From contig NW_027506963.1 in assembly GCF_052324685.1 (NCBI RefSeq), positions 310,001-374,000 on the forward strand: a stretch of 64,000 bases of DNA, given 5' to 3'. The notes under the pieces were generated by a model that was given only the letters and a program-made list of their open reading frames with translations, was not told the origin of the DNA and searched no databases. Positions 11,501 through 22,258 of the stretch are shown in pieces; positions within the stretch are counted from its first letter, which is position 1, and each line of letters begins with the position of its first letter. Origin of the DNA: Brachyhypopomus gauderio. Its lineage: Eukaryota; Chordata; Actinopteri; Gymnotiformes; Hypopomidae. The translations under genes and the position numbers were made by a program.

Positions 11501-11805
11501 AGTCTTACTTTAATAAAAGCATATCTACCCTCTTGGTCATTTTCTACATGGTCAATGGTGATGGGTAGTCTCCTTTGAACCAATATAGCAACACCCTTAG
11601 TTTTATTAGGAGCGGACGAGGACACAACAATTTTATAACACTTATTTTGGAAGCGATGGATATCACATTGTTTAAGGTGTGTTTCCTGTATCAAAGCTAT
11701 CGAGACAGATTTCCGATGGAGGTACTCCAGAACTCGTGTTCGTTTTACTGCTGAATTAAGCCCATTTACATTAAGTGTTAATATATTCAGGGGTATTGTT
11801 GCCAT
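8589..11805 (-). pseudogene. L1 ORF2 (endonuclease-reverse transcriptase), frame-shifted
   Basis: Spread over several overlapping frames. The AP endonuclease is at 11302-11805 (LNILTLNVNGLNSAVKRTR, ALIQETHL, GGDFNAV). Linker pieces are at 10764-11284. The reverse transcriptase is at 9322-10699 (NKSPGLDGLPPELYLDLW, YRPISLICSDVKLFAKVLA, FSLDAEKAFDRVEWSYMWA, RGTRQGCPISP, ISLYADDILLYL). The C-terminal part is at 8589-9356 (FLWNNKRPRI, PKSMGGLAVPNF). At least four frameshifts or stops mean no functional protein. It would have supplied the nicking and copying activities of target-primed reverse transcription. Confidence 0.9.
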
Positions 11806-12234
11806 AATCTATATCAAATTGTCCTCGAATGTATAATAGAATGGGTGGTGGAGACCGGTCCTTCAAATAAAGCAAAATATACACATATAGATATATACGT
11901 ACACATACATGCACATATGCAAAAGTAGTAGCGATGTACCCACAGTAATACAGTTTGTAGTCTGTCGCTAGGGGAAATAAGAAAACTATATACAAGAAAA
12001 GCACAGACCGCACAGATATAAATTCTATAGGTCTGTAAGAAACAAAAACAGCTGTTGATCCGTGGCATGACCGCTGCAACCCACGACAACCGAGATCAAC
12101 CCATATAACCCATCAAAAAGAAGTGTCAATATTAATAACTGGTCTTACTCCCATTGTAAACCAATATGTATTCAAATAGCCCAAGTGTGCCTTTATAGTT
12201 CGTGTTTGAATAAGCATTACAGCCTAGTGGTCAC

Positions 12235-13194
12235 TTAACTTTCATCCATATCTCCCACATGGGCACCAGCAACTACTCGCGGTTCTGATGGACTCTGTTC
12301 TTCGTTGATAGAGTGCTGGGACAGTGATTGAACGAAGTTCTCTGCTTTTTGAGGATCATCAAACGTTACCATTTTCCCATGATGTTGCAGTTTAATCGTT
12401 GCAGGATAGAGGAGAAAAGGTAACGGTAAACCCATTGCGCTCATTTTTTTCATGACTGGTTTGAAGCTTTTTCGTCTTGCGGTTGTAGCTGGACTAAAAT
12501 CAGGGAAAACCAATAATGTGTTTTGTGCGTGCTTCACCGGATAAGCTTTCCAAGCTCCGTTGAGGATAGTGACTCTGTCTTGCCATCTTAGAACCCTAAA
12601 GATCAGAGTACGTGGCCGGCCGGTGTCGTTCTCTTTACCGCTGTAAACGCGGTGTGCGCGGTCGATCTCAATGTCTCGCCCCTTTAATGCAGGGATCCAT
12701 TTAGAGATGTTAGCGCGAAGAAAACCCGCTGCGTCTGACCCTTCGGCCGATTCTGGTAGCCCAACCAGTCTTATGTTATTCCTCCTGCTTCTGTCCTCCA
12801 AGTCTGTAATTTTGTCGGTAAGTTTATCGACGTGACTTTTGAGGTCTGCAGCTGCACGCCTATCTTCCCTTACCGCGGCCTGCATGGAGTCCACTCTATC
12901 GCGGGTTTGTTTAACCGCTTTCGCCTGTAGTTCGAGTTCAGAGCTCAGGTTCTGAATGGCTTCGTTGTTTTTCTGCAAACTAACTTGGATATCACGAAAC
13001 CTAGGAGTCAGAATCGAGTCCACAGCCTCTCGTACCGCCGCAGCGACGGCAGAATCCAAGGTAGCCTGTTGCTCTTTAAGGGCTAGCCTAATGCCGTTAG
13101 CAATAGCTTCATCCAGCTCCTCTTTAGAGATAGAATGATCCTTGAATTTTTTCTTTAATGGCGAATGCTCACTTTCTCTTTTTCGGTGCTCCAT
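12235..13194 (-). CDS. L1 ORF1 RNA-binding protein (intact, 319 aa)
   Basis: Open from the ATG at 13194 to 12235. It has a basic N-terminus (HRKRESEHSPLKKKF), a long coiled coil at about residues 60-140 (heptads around KAVKQTRDRVDSMQ and DKLTDKITDLEDRSRRNN), then the RRM-like and C-terminal domains of L1 ORF1p (NIRLVGLPE; DIEIDRAHRV; RPRTLIFRVLRWQDR; PDFSPATTARRKSF). This family trimerises and packages LINE RNA in cytoplasmic particles. It is intact although its partner ORF2 is broken. Expression cannot be judged. Confidence 0.9.
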   Translation of the reverse strand: MEHRKRESEHSPLKKKFKDHSISKEELDEAIANGIRLALKEQQATLDSAVAAAVREAVDSILTPRFRDIQVSLQKNNEAIQNLSSELELQAKAVKQTRDRVDSMQAAVREDRRAAADLKSHVDKLTDKITDLEDRSRRNNIRLVGLPESAEGSDAAGFLRANISKWIPALKGRDIEIDRAHRVYSGKENDTGRPRTLIFRVLRWQDRVTILNGAWKAYPVKHAQNTLLVFPDFSPATTARRKSFKPVMKKMSAMGLPLPFLLYPATIKLQHHGKMVTFDDPQKAENFVQSLSQHSINEEQSPSEPRVVAGAHVGDMDES

Positions 13195-13400
13195 GTGGAG
13201 ATTGATATCAGCAAGGCACTGAGTGAAAGCAAGTCCAGCATATGTCAGGATAGATGAAAAATTATGGGTTTATAAGCAGAGCTCAAAACTTTTCGTGCAT
13301 CGCCGCCGAGAGGTCACGTGATCCCCCTATACCTTGATCTTTGGGATTTGGTAGGGCCTCTCATACTGGACTCCTTTAATTTTGCTATTGAGTGCTGGAA

Positions 13401-13600
13401 ACAAAGCATTTTTAAATAAACTTGATGGTGTACTGACTCCCTTTATTTGGTTTAACAAACCTGCCCGTCTGAAAGGGGCATCGCTTCAACTTCGGAAGAC
13501 TGATTGGGGGGACTGGCCTTACCTAATTTTCGGCATTACAATTGGGTTGCAATATCCATAAAATAATCTATTGAAATGTGGGTAAATCTTCCATTGACTG
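13401..13600 (+). pseudogene. Continuation of the older L1 remnant
   Basis: Starts with the second copy of the 14-bp duplication and continues the plus-strand L1 ORF2 (LNKLDGVLTPFIWFNKPARL, then KGASLQLRKTDWGDWPYLIF). Confidence 0.78.
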
Positions 13601-13779
13601 TCCATTGTGGACACAGTTTGAGCTGTCCTCATCTCAATATTCCCTTAACTCCATAATTTGTTCCCAGCTTCCTGTTCCTACTAAATGGCTCAGATGAACA
13701 TATGAAATCCACAAACTGACCTCTGGACATCATTCCTTCCAAGATGTTCAAGCAGTGCTTAGACAGCTATTAATAAATT

Positions 13780-15290
13780 TCAAGACAGCACACTGTCAAA
13801 GTTCAGGTTTTGTCCCGTCCGTCTTTAAGCACGCTGTGGTCAGGCCACTCCTTAAAAAACAGATCTAGATCCTAAAGTTCTTTCTAACTTCAGGCAAATC
13901 TCTGGAAAAGTTCTGTAAAGGCTTGTTTTTATTCAGTTGCAGTCTTTTCTAGAATATCATAACTTGTTTGAAAAATTCCAATCTGGTTTTAGATCTCGTC
14001 ATAGTGTAGAATCTGTACTACGTAAAGTACAAAATGATGTTGTTTTGTCCCTTGATGCCAAAAACCAGTTATGCTGGTCATGTTAAACCTCTCAGCAACT
14101 TTGACACTGTGGACCATCAGATTATTACTCATCTGGCTCACCATATCAGTCTCCAGGGAGTGGTTTTTAAGTGGTTTAAGTCCTATCTAACCGACAGAAC
14201 TTTCTCTGTAATGATGGGTGATGTCTTCCACTTCGGCGACTCCTTTGACCTCTGGTGTTCCGCAGGGATCCATTCTGGGGCCTGTACTCGATTCACTTTA
14301 CATGCTGCCACTAGGACCTATCATTGCACGTCATAATCTCTTTCCATTTGTATGCATATAATTTACAAATCCATCTGCCTGTTGCTGCAAAATAAGCTGT
14401 TATCAGCTGCTTAAATGACATTAAGCATTGGCTGTCTCAATTTTCTCCATTTGAACAATGACAAAACTGAATGGATTTTGTTTCACACTAACAGGAATCC
14501 ATGTAACAATTCTTTCAGTTGAAGTTTTTCGCTCCCCCACCTTAACCGGGTGGTAAAAAACCTAGGAGTGAAGCTTGACAGTAATTTAAATCTTGATAAA
14601 CAGATTGATTCAGTTGTGAAAACAAGCTTCTTTCAGCTCCGTTTGCTCTCTAAAGTAAAGCCTTTCCTCAGCCGTATTGATTTGGAGAAAGCCATCCATG
14701 CATTTGTGAGCTCTAGACTCGACTATTGTAACACTTTACATGTTGGAATTAATTCGTTTACAGCTTCGTTTACAGCTTGTTCAAAACTCTGCTGCTCGTT
14801 TGTTGACCAGCGCACGTAAATTTGAGCACATTACACCTGTTCTTTCATCTTTGCACTGGCTCCCGGTTCAGTTTAGAATACAGATTAAACTGCTGGTCTT
14901 TGTTTTTAAAACTTTGAATGACCATCACAGAACTTGAACAAATCCATCAGCCCAGCAGAGCCCTATGGTCAGCTGGCCAATACCTCCTTAAAGGGCCTGA
15001 ATCTAGATGCAAGCACTGGGGGGATCTCTCCTTTTCTGTTGCTGATCCAATTGCCTGGAATTGTCTTCCCTTAGAGTTACGTTCCATCTCTGACCTGGTT
15101 CTGTTTAAGGCCAAACTTAAGACCTTCTTATTCAAAAAGGCCTTTGACATATAATTCTTGACACTTTAAATTACTTCTACTTTTATTTTGAATGGTTGCT
15201 ATGATATTGTTTTATTTGTTTTGTTAAGCACTTGCAATGCAAGGCACTGATGGAAGGTGCTATATAAATAATTTTTGATTTGATACTTTT
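13780..15290 (+). mobile_element. L2-type LINE, 5'-truncated and degraded
   Basis: Reverse transcriptase pieces in shifting frames (FKHAVVRPLLKK; EKFQSGFRSRHS), then a C-terminal part with KNLGVKLDSNLNLDKQID, SSRLDYCNTL, NSAARLLTSARKFEHITPV and the terminal FKAKLKTFLFKKAF. The 3' tail reads GGTGCTATATAAATAATTTT. Many stops; not functional. Confidence 0.83.
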
Positions 15291-15294
15291 AAAT

Positions 15295-15728
15295 CTCAAT
15301 GTCCAAAGATGAATGAGAGGTCCAAATTTAAGTATGAGCTCAGGATAGTGGGAGAGATAATGATGTTTCGGCTTAAGGGTGTGTGCAGGAAATAGCTCGA
15401 ATCTAGATTGAATATATTCTTCAATGAGGACATTCAAATAAGTAAGCTGATCAACAGTTATCTTCGGTGCACACACATAACCAACCACCTCTCTGAGGAG
15501 TAAAATCAACTTCCATACTCTACTTTCCAAAGGATTCTTTATCCTGTCTCCAATCAATAAAGGCACCAATCTCAACAGATACCAATTCTGAACTGCATGA
15601 CCACTTAACTTTTTACTAACCGGGTTGATTTCTGGACGCTTGTCATTTGCTTCATTACCAAGATATTTAAAATAACATAGAAATCGCTGATTTTCAGAAA
15701 AGAGCTCAATCACTGTTGACTGAAACAA
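15295..15728 (-). pseudogene. Transposon-like ORF fragment, family uncertain
   Basis: Open for about 145 codons from 15728 until it runs into the L2 3' end. Contains KLSGHAVQNWYLLRLVPLL and HTLKPKHHYLSHYPELILKF followed by GPLIHLWTLRF. The pattern (PKHH, HYP, GPL, then W..RFE-like) resembles multi-copy fish transposon-derived proteins with a tnp2/DUF4218-like layout. That assignment is a guess from pattern. The C-terminus is replaced by the L2 insertion. Confidence 0.4.
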
Positions 15729-16371
15729 TATTTTTATCTCATAATTTTTAGCGATATAGAAGTGAATTGTATGTTTTCAAAACAAAGTCGTACAGCGCGC
15801 GAGAAGAGGCCGCGTGACACGTGTCACGTTGAGCTCGGCTGGAAGGACGAGGCATGAGTTCGACCTTGTACGGCTAACGTCACTTATTTTCACACAACTA
15901 AAGCGCAGACAGCGCACGTATAACATGAGAACATATAACATCTACTGACTCAAACAACGACGAGCACAGGACACTGCGCGAACGCACATTAAATAGACAA
16001 ACCACATAAACCCCAAGTGATGACGAGACGAGCCACAGGTGAGACGGATTAACACGACGTAACCGCACCCACGGAGATCCACAGATGCAGACGACTAGAC
16101 GTAGACAATGTAAACACACGCCCAAAAGGGAGGGGTCGGGGGCCGTAATGTGACAACACGACGAGGGTGCTGAGTCTTATAACCAGATATCTAACTAAAC
16201 CAGCTAGCTTAATTTTCCAACCATTTAACGCATCAGTACAAAACTCCATGACCACGTAAGTAAAACTTATCATGGGTATTACGTGTTAAGACTGTCTAAA
16301 TTAAATTAAATTATATTTATAAGTTAGATCAACCCAAATTTTACTTTTAACCTAGATGGGTAGCTAACTCA
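15729..16371. other. No gene recognised
   Basis: Relatively CpG-rich stretch (around GTACAGCGCGCGAGAAG) with short non-homologous ORFs. Nothing supportable was seen. Confidence 0.45.
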
Positions 16372-16560
16372 CCTTTCTTCAGAGTTGTATAATCCAGGTT
16401 CAGAAAGTAAAAGTCCTCACCAGGATTTTGCTCAGGCTTCCTGGATTGTGTTGATTCCACTAATTTTACCTGGATTGCACTAATTAGAAATCTAGCAAGC
16501 TTGAGCAAAATCCTGGTGAGGACTTTTACTTTCTGAACCTGGATTATACAACTCTGCCTT
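16372..16560. mobile_element. Palindromic MITE
   Basis: Arms of about 50 bp at 16382-16431 and 16503-16553 are near-perfect inverses (GTTGTATAATCCAGGTTCAG; CCTCACCAGGATTTTGCTCA) around a loop of about 70 bp. No coding capacity. Confidence 0.85.
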
Positions 16561-17119
16561 TCTTCGTTCACCATGCTCCACCATCTTCTCAACTGTGTAC
16601 TCAGTGGTGGAGCTAGACTTTTTTTCAAGGGTGGCCTGTTAGCACAAGTCCGTGGTCGCAGGGTGGTTTCACAGCAACAGTCAAGGCTCCTGTTCCCCGG
16701 CCAAGCAGCCTCAGTACCCTCGGTGCAGGCGATGGGCCTCAGGCAGGAACCAGCACCAGCACGACCCTCCGTGGCAATGGCATATCCAACCCCGGCATCA
16801 GTACATCCACCGGCAAGCCAGACCATCCCCCAGGTGCCTGCAGGTGCCTGTATCCAATAGTCTTGGGTAGAGGCATGCAAAAAGATAGACAATACAGACT
16901 GAGTGGACATCAATTTAAACCACCATAGATTTAAATGTACATAGCTCACATGCCAGTGATCAGCATGTGGCTCCGGCAGGCTAATCTATAGCAGCATAAC
17001 TAAAAGGAGGGGTTCAGAGGTGACCATAGGCATGAGGGCTCACTGAGACGTTGCTTTCCAGTCAAGTCATGACACAGCTGGATGACAGCATCAACATCTC
17101 AGATTACCAGAAATCTCAA
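16561..17119. other. No gene recognised
   Basis: Open stretches exist on both strands (about 16347-16949), but they show no domain, no homologous motif and no splice context. Nothing convincing. Confidence 0.45.
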
Positions 17120-17549
17120 CGTCTGACAAGGGGATTTTTAGCTGAAGGCTTGATTAAATAGGTGAGTCTTAAGTCTAGATTTAAAGATTGAAACTGTGTC
17201 AGAATCGCGGATTGAGGGGCTTTAAAGGAGAAAGCTCTGCCTCCGGCTGTAGTATTACAAATTTTGGAACTAGGAGAAATCCAGCATTTTGGGAGCACAA
17301 AGGGCGAGATGGGTAGTAGTAAGCAATGAGTTCACTCAGATATTGTGGGGCAAGACCATTTAACGCCTTATAGGTTAACAGAAGAAATTTAAATTCAATG
17401 CGATATTTAATCGGAAGCCAGTGTAATGCCGCGAGAGTAGGACTAATATGATCGAATTTCCTGGCCTTGGTTAGGACTCTAGCTGCAGCATTTTGTACAA
17501 GTTGTAGCTTCTTTATGGACTGTTTAGAGCATCCAATTAGAGCATCCTG
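17120..17549 (-). mobile_element. L2-type LINE 3' coding remnant
   Basis: Minus-strand translation gives KKLQLVQNAAARVLTKARKF, ALHWLPIKYRIEFKFLLLTY and KALNGLAPQYLSELI, the conserved C-terminus of L2 ORF2. It stops abruptly at about 17550, where the retroviral LTR begins, so the retrovirus probably inserted here. Confidence 0.8.
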
Positions 17550-17551
17550 CT

Positions 17552-17981
17552 GTTAGAATTCAGCAGTTCTAACAGCAGGTTATCTTTACCACAGCATGTT
17601 CCAAAACATAAGCGTCCAGCAGGCTACTTTGTCTCACGTGTGTATCTCCTAATATGGACTTCCCTAGAGTTAGCGGAAGCAACTGATGTATCAGTTGAAC
17701 GCAGAGAAAGCTAAATGACCCAAGACTAGTAGCCTAGTGACTACCAGTTAACAGAGTGCTCTTACCCTCAGCACTCTCCCTGACCTGGGTCACAGTATAG
17801 CACACATGCATAATATGAACTAAACATGGTTACACTGAATCACACTACTTCATTATTGTAGTCCTTCTGCTTAGTCAAAATGGACATGTACTAAATCATA
17901 AAGTTCATAATGATCTCTTATAATAACTAAACATGATCTAATCAATGATGATTAGTCAATAATCAATAATTTCTCTCTCAC
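17552..17981 (-). repeat. Probable 3' LTR of the endogenous retrovirus
   Basis: Lies directly downstream (minus strand) of a polypurine tract and has the TG...CA form (plus strand TGTTAGAATTCAGCAG to TTTCTCTCTCACA). No second LTR copy was found at the other end, so the limits are inferred from one copy. Confidence 0.6.
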
Positions 17982-18002
17982 ACTCCCCCCCCCCTTTGAT
18001 TC
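17982..18002 (-). other. Polypurine tract
   Basis: On the minus strand, an [21 protein letters not shown] purine run directly before the inferred LTR, as expected for the plus-strand primer of a retrovirus. Confidence 0.65.
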
Positions 18003-18065
18003 TGTGTAATCATTAAAAAGGAGAGAATAAATCATTAAGTCTATCATAAATCGTCAACTTAAGTC

Positions 18066-19290
18066 AGGCTCTAGAGTCAGTTAAGCTGCTCAGGGCCATT
18101 GGGCACAACCCAGCCAGTTGCCAGGTCGTCCCAGACGTCTTCGTTAAACAGATGTCCCAAGGAGTCTGCTATCTCAGGCTCCTTTAAGTCGTTGTGCAAG
18201 GCCAGCTGAAAATGCTGACGCATAAGGCCAGTAAGCCACGACGAACAGCAAGACAAAATACAAGGCACTAAACACAACAACAACTAAATGATTATTACAA
18301 TTGGTAAAATCATAGTCAGCATCCAATGTCCCCATGGGCCTAGCCATGAAGTGATCCACCCAAACCAGGTTCTTGAACCTCGGCCTTCATGTGATCAATT
18401 AAATCAGTAATATTATCATAGTAATCTGGAATGCTGAAACAACATGAAACATTGATTTTCTTACACACATCTCCTTCTTTTGTGAGGAGGAGGTCTAAAG
18501 CTAGTCTATTCTGGACCTATACTTGTCTAATTTCTTTCACTTTTTGTTTAATATGTCCAGGGCAGTCTCAGTACGAGAAGCCAAAGTCAGAACTTGCCCT
18601 GCAAGTCCGTTGATCTTATTCATTGTTGCTGCCGTTCCTCCTCTGAGGAACACTGACCCCCGTTGTATGATCTCTCAGGTAGAGCAGAGTAGGTTTTCTC
18701 TCTGCATGCCCACATCGTCGCCCCTTCTGTTACTGGGTTCACGATGCCATGACAGGAGGTGAAACTCCATTTTGCAGAGGAGTTATTTAGTCTAATGGTG
18801 CATGTTGATTCGTCTCTGGCTGTTGCTACCAGATCAACCTGGCACTTGGTGTGCCCTATTCAAAGATGGCCTTCAAGGCCCCCTCTGAGCATAGACACCA
18901 CTCTCCTTCAACAGGGGCGGTGTCAAATGTCATGTTGCGAATGCCGGCTCGTGACACTTCGTCATTTGATTCGCAGTCGTTTATTTCCTATGATCCATAC
19001 TTGCAACATCATCACCTACCCAATCAGGAACCTTACCACTGTGAATGATGGCGTGAGACATGTTGTAGAATTGACCTGTTATCAATCTCGCATATGGGTC
19101 TGTTAATTAACATTGTAGCCATTTCATAAGTGATTGGTGTTGGTGTTCACGGCATGTGGAAAGGATGGCAAACCAGACAGGGCTAGTTTGGTTTCACTGC
19201 AGTAGCAGTGACATTGGACATTACACATGCTTTCTTTCCCTCACACCTCTCCTCCGGTGTGGGGGAGATGACAGTTGCCCCTCCTGTTGA
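18066..19290 (-). pseudogene. Endogenous retrovirus env region, degraded
   Basis: Minus-strand region between the integrase end and the LTR, broken by many stops. A hydrophobic membrane-spanning stretch (VVVVFSALYFVLLFVV) followed by a short tail at about 18080-18340 has the position and character of an envelope transmembrane subunit. The surface subunit is not recognisable. Identification rests mainly on position. Confidence 0.5.
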
Positions 19291-19299
19291 GAAAAGCAT

Positions 19300-19554
19300 C
19301 ATGTAAAAAACAACAGCATAACATTCATTCTGGCGGCTGCTCTGGAGCTCTTTTGCAGTGGGTGTGGTGTGTCCACGTGGCTCGGCCGCTGGTCTTCACA
19401 GCTGTGTTGGTTGTTAGCAGCACGTGGATCTCTGATCAGCACCCAGTCTCCCGGCTGGAACTCGTGCAGTGGATTCTCTGACACCTCTGACAGCTTTGAC
19501 CTGCTCAGACAAAATAGAGACAAACTTGTGCAGGATAACATATTAATGGCTCAA

Positions 19555-19588
<34 letters not shown>

Positions 19589-20351
19589 ATTCCAGCAGCA
19601 CTACTCCCATGTTTGGAGGCCTTCCAAACACAAACTCAAAGGCTGATAAGCCTGTGCGAGCTTGGGGCAGAGTGCTGCTCTGCCACAAAACCAGAGGCAG
19701 ACATTTCAATCCTGTTTCCTGAGTTAATTTCCTTTAAAATTTAGTTAATTTAGCTCATTTAGCCCTTCGTGTACAAAGGGAGTGCCGTTGTCACTCGACA
19801 CCCTCCTGGGTAACCCCCATCGTGGGATTATTTCCCTTAGTAGCATCTTTGCCACCGTATCTGAATTCTGCTTTGTGGTGGGGAAGGCCTCCGTCCATTT
19901 GCTAGACATACATACACACAAGCCTGTATTTCAGCATGTGTTAGTTCAACAAGATCAATTTGCCAGTGTTGAAAGGGTTCGGTCGGCGGCAGGTGTCCGG
20001 TGGATGCATGTTTAGGTCTGTTATACCCCTGTGGTGGGATACCAGACAATGTGAACAAAATTTTTTGGGTGAGTATGGTTATTCTTAGTGCATGCTAGTG
20101 CATGCCACTATCCCCCCTTTGCTCATTGATTCCTACCATGAGCAATTTCAATCAGTCCTCTCATGTAGGCTGTAGGGAGACACGGCTTACCTGTCTCCGT
20201 GTGTGTGTCCAGACTCCCCCCATTGTTTTGCACCCCCCCTTTTGCCCATCTCTGTTTGTCTTACATTGTGGCTTGTGTTTGTATTGCTCTGGTTGTTAAG
20301 GGTGTGTCTTCTCTGTTACTGTGATCCGTTAGCATCATTTGTGTGTCTGGA
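19300..20351 (-). pseudogene. Endogenous retrovirus pol, integrase region
   Basis: Fragments of a retroviral integrase in several frames: a catalytic core start (FQHWQIDLVEL) near 19900-20000 and the C-terminal domain motif (EFQPGDWVLIRD) near 19430-19470. The layout resembles gamma/epsilon-like fish retroviruses. It is interrupted by stops, by a (GT)n tract at 19557-19583, and at 20351 by the transposon. The rest of pol resumes at 31606. Confidence 0.78.
20348..20351. repeat. 4-bp target site duplication TGGA (left)
   Basis: TGGA directly before the element; the same four bases follow the right inverted repeat at 31606-31609. Confidence 0.8.
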
Positions 20352-20715
20352 GTACGGTGGCCGATAAGGGCAAAACAAGTTTACATTTTAGGAAACAAAT
20401 TTACAAAAATACAAAAAACGAATTTACAAGTATCGAAACACTTTTACCAGCTACCAAAACACTTTTACCAGTAGGCTACCGAAACAAATTTACAAACGGC
20501 GAATCTGACGGAAAGGGTAGGTACAAAACAAAGGAAGTGCTTGTTGCTGACCATTGTGTCAATCAAACTTGTTCGCGGGGATAGAGTGAGTGGAGTTAGC
20601 GGTCAAGTCAAGATTAGCAATGTTTTGTCCATTTTGCGGCACCCATTTTAGCCAGTTGGCAAGTTTTTGTTTTTCATGTGGGAAGTCTTTGGAGTTTTTA
20701 AAAGAGCAGTCAGAA
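20352..20715 (+). repeat. Left terminal inverted repeat (364 bp)
   Basis: Matches 31242-31605 inverted, without indels. The one mismatch seen is CTACCAAAAC here against CTACCGAAAC. It contains the presumed promoter, 5' UTR and first 42 codons of the transposase gene. Identity ends exactly after the codons for KEQSE. Confidence 0.93.
20372..20493 (+). promoter_or_regulatory. Six iterated 13-bp motifs in the TIR (candidate transposase sites)
   Basis: Motif (R)AAAC(A/G)..TTTAC starts at 20372, 20392, 20415, 20435, 20456 and 20481 (for example GAAACAAATTTAC, GAAACACTTTTAC, AAAACAAGTTTAC). Spacing is 20, 23, 20, 21 and 25 bp, near two helical turns. The mirror set lies at 31464-31585. A role in transposase binding is inferred. 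Confidence 0.6.
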
Positions 20716-21960
20716 GACGACGTAATGCGTTTTTGTATAGGCTACTTCAATGAAGGTCACTCCTATGATGTAATCGTCGATATGATGTCCTCTTTACACG
20801 GTGTAAACATTAGTTTGCGGTGTCTTCGAGGATGCGAGATGAGAGCACGCAGAAGGTTCGTCAGAAGGACCTACTATTCAATGGGGCCCAACTATATATG
20901 GCATTCTGATGGTTACGACAAACTCAAGCCATTTGGATTGGCCATTTCGGGCTGCATAGATGGGTTTTCACGGAAAGTATTGTGGCTTGTGTGTGGACCA
21001 ACAAATAATAACCCATCAGTAATCGCTCGCAATTTCCTCTCTTGTGCACAAAAACTTGGTGTTGTCCCCATGAGACTGAGGACCGATTGCGGTACGGAGA
21101 ATGGCCTTATGGCTGCAGTTCAGTGCACTCTTCGACACCAGCACACCGACTACTACTCAGGAGTGTCTAGTCACGTGTATGGCTCATCCACCAGCAATCA
21201 ACGCATTGAGTCGTGGTGGTCGATATTGAGAAAGGGAAGGTATGCAGCCCTAAGGATTTGTTTTCATAATTGCTATTAGTCTAAAGATATAACATTTTTA
21301 CTGTCATTCATAATCATGTAGATTAACTGACATGAATATCACTGTATAGGAAGATAATTCAGCGTAAACACACCAGTTACATTGTACAGTATATTTAACC
21401 TGACTATAGACCATTATTATTGCACTCCATTTCTAAAGGTCTCAGTTCTGGATGGAACTATTTGCTGACCTCAGAGATGCAGGACACTTCAGTGGAAGTC
21501 ATGAACATCAGTGTTTACTGAGGTTTTGCTTTGGCGATGTCGTACAGAAGGACCTGGATGAATGTGTGACACTGTGGAACAGTCACAGGATTCGAACTTC
21601 AAGAACAGCATCATGTCCTGGAGGAGTGCCTAATGAACTTTACTACTTACCACACAGGTAACTAATTAGTGATGTATTGTTTCTTTACTGTAGCTGTTAT
21701 TTGTGGCATATATGTAAATGAATGCTTTATTAAGATCCATTCCTCAATCTAGATTTGGCTCCAGAGACTGTGGCTTTAGAGTTGAACAGACAGAACTGGA
21801 TGGTTTTCCTGAGATAAGACAGACGGTTAATCCGTGTGGTGACCCAAACATCCAGGAGTACTTGGACTTTGTGATGGAACACAGACAGCTACAAAAGCCA
21901 AGCAACTGGGAGACTGCAGCACAACTGTACCTTTGTCTCAAAGACATATCACAGCTGTAA
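20590..21960 (+). CDS. DDE integrase-core transposase with N-terminal zinc ribbon (358 aa, 3 exons)
   Basis: Exons 20590-21239, 21439-21657 and 21753-21960; donors GTATGC and GTAACT, acceptors TCTAAAG and AATCTAG; phases fit throughout. Residues 13-30 form a zinc ribbon (CPFC, 10 residues, CFSC). Residues 50-95 look like a small helical basic region (RARRRFVRR). The rve-type catalytic core runs from about residue 100 to 300. It has D107 in IWHSDGYDKL, the strand GCIDGFSRKVLWLVCG, D166 in LRTDCGTEN and E207 in NQRIESWW, a DDE triad with 40 residues between D166 and E207. WMELFADLRDAGHF and TLWNSHRIR follow the core. The layout matches the integrase-core (rve_3/rva_4-like) proteins of fish and fungi. 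It should cut and join the element's ends in the nucleus. I chose ATG 20590; a second ATG at codon 11 is also possible. Confidence 0.9.
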
Positions 21961-22090
21961 TTGTTCTGATTAGACATTAACTGAGTAGATTTTATAATTT
22001 TACCTTTCCAACTACTTGAAGCTCACATGAATATGTTTGAAATATGGAGTAACAGTAATACATAGAATGAAATATACTGCAAATATGGAA

Positions 22091-22096
22091 AATAAA
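22091..22096 (+). terminator. Polyadenylation signal AATAAA of the transposase gene
   Basis: Canonical AATAAA 130 bp after the transposase stop codon and before the HECT stop on the other strand. Confidence 0.55.
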
Positions 22097-22258
22097 CATT
22101 TTTTTTCAAGTACTGTTTCTCCCCTTAATACATCATTGCTGTATCAAAATGTATTTGCCATCAAGAACATTCACATCTTCATTTATGCTTAAAATATAGC
22201 AATAACAATGTGTTTTCCATCACAAACATATAAATCTATCACCTAGGTATACCATGGT

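Larger units (their letters stand above)
7911..13400 (-). mobile_element. Nearly full-length L1-clade LINE
   Basis: Two-ORF LINE on the minus strand bounded by a perfect 14-bp duplication. The 3' end is the T-rich stretch at 7911-7945; the 5' UTR lies around 13200-13335. ORF1 is intact and ORF2 is frame-shifted. The extreme 5' end, about 13337-13400, is an inverted copy of its own ORF2 segment 10316-10385. It is inserted in the older L1 remnant described at 6120-7140. Confidence 0.9.

Noticed and set aside
13337..13400. Classic twin-priming inversion of the L1
   Set aside because: The inverted piece is also present in the normal orientation, and the sense part already reaches the 5' UTR.
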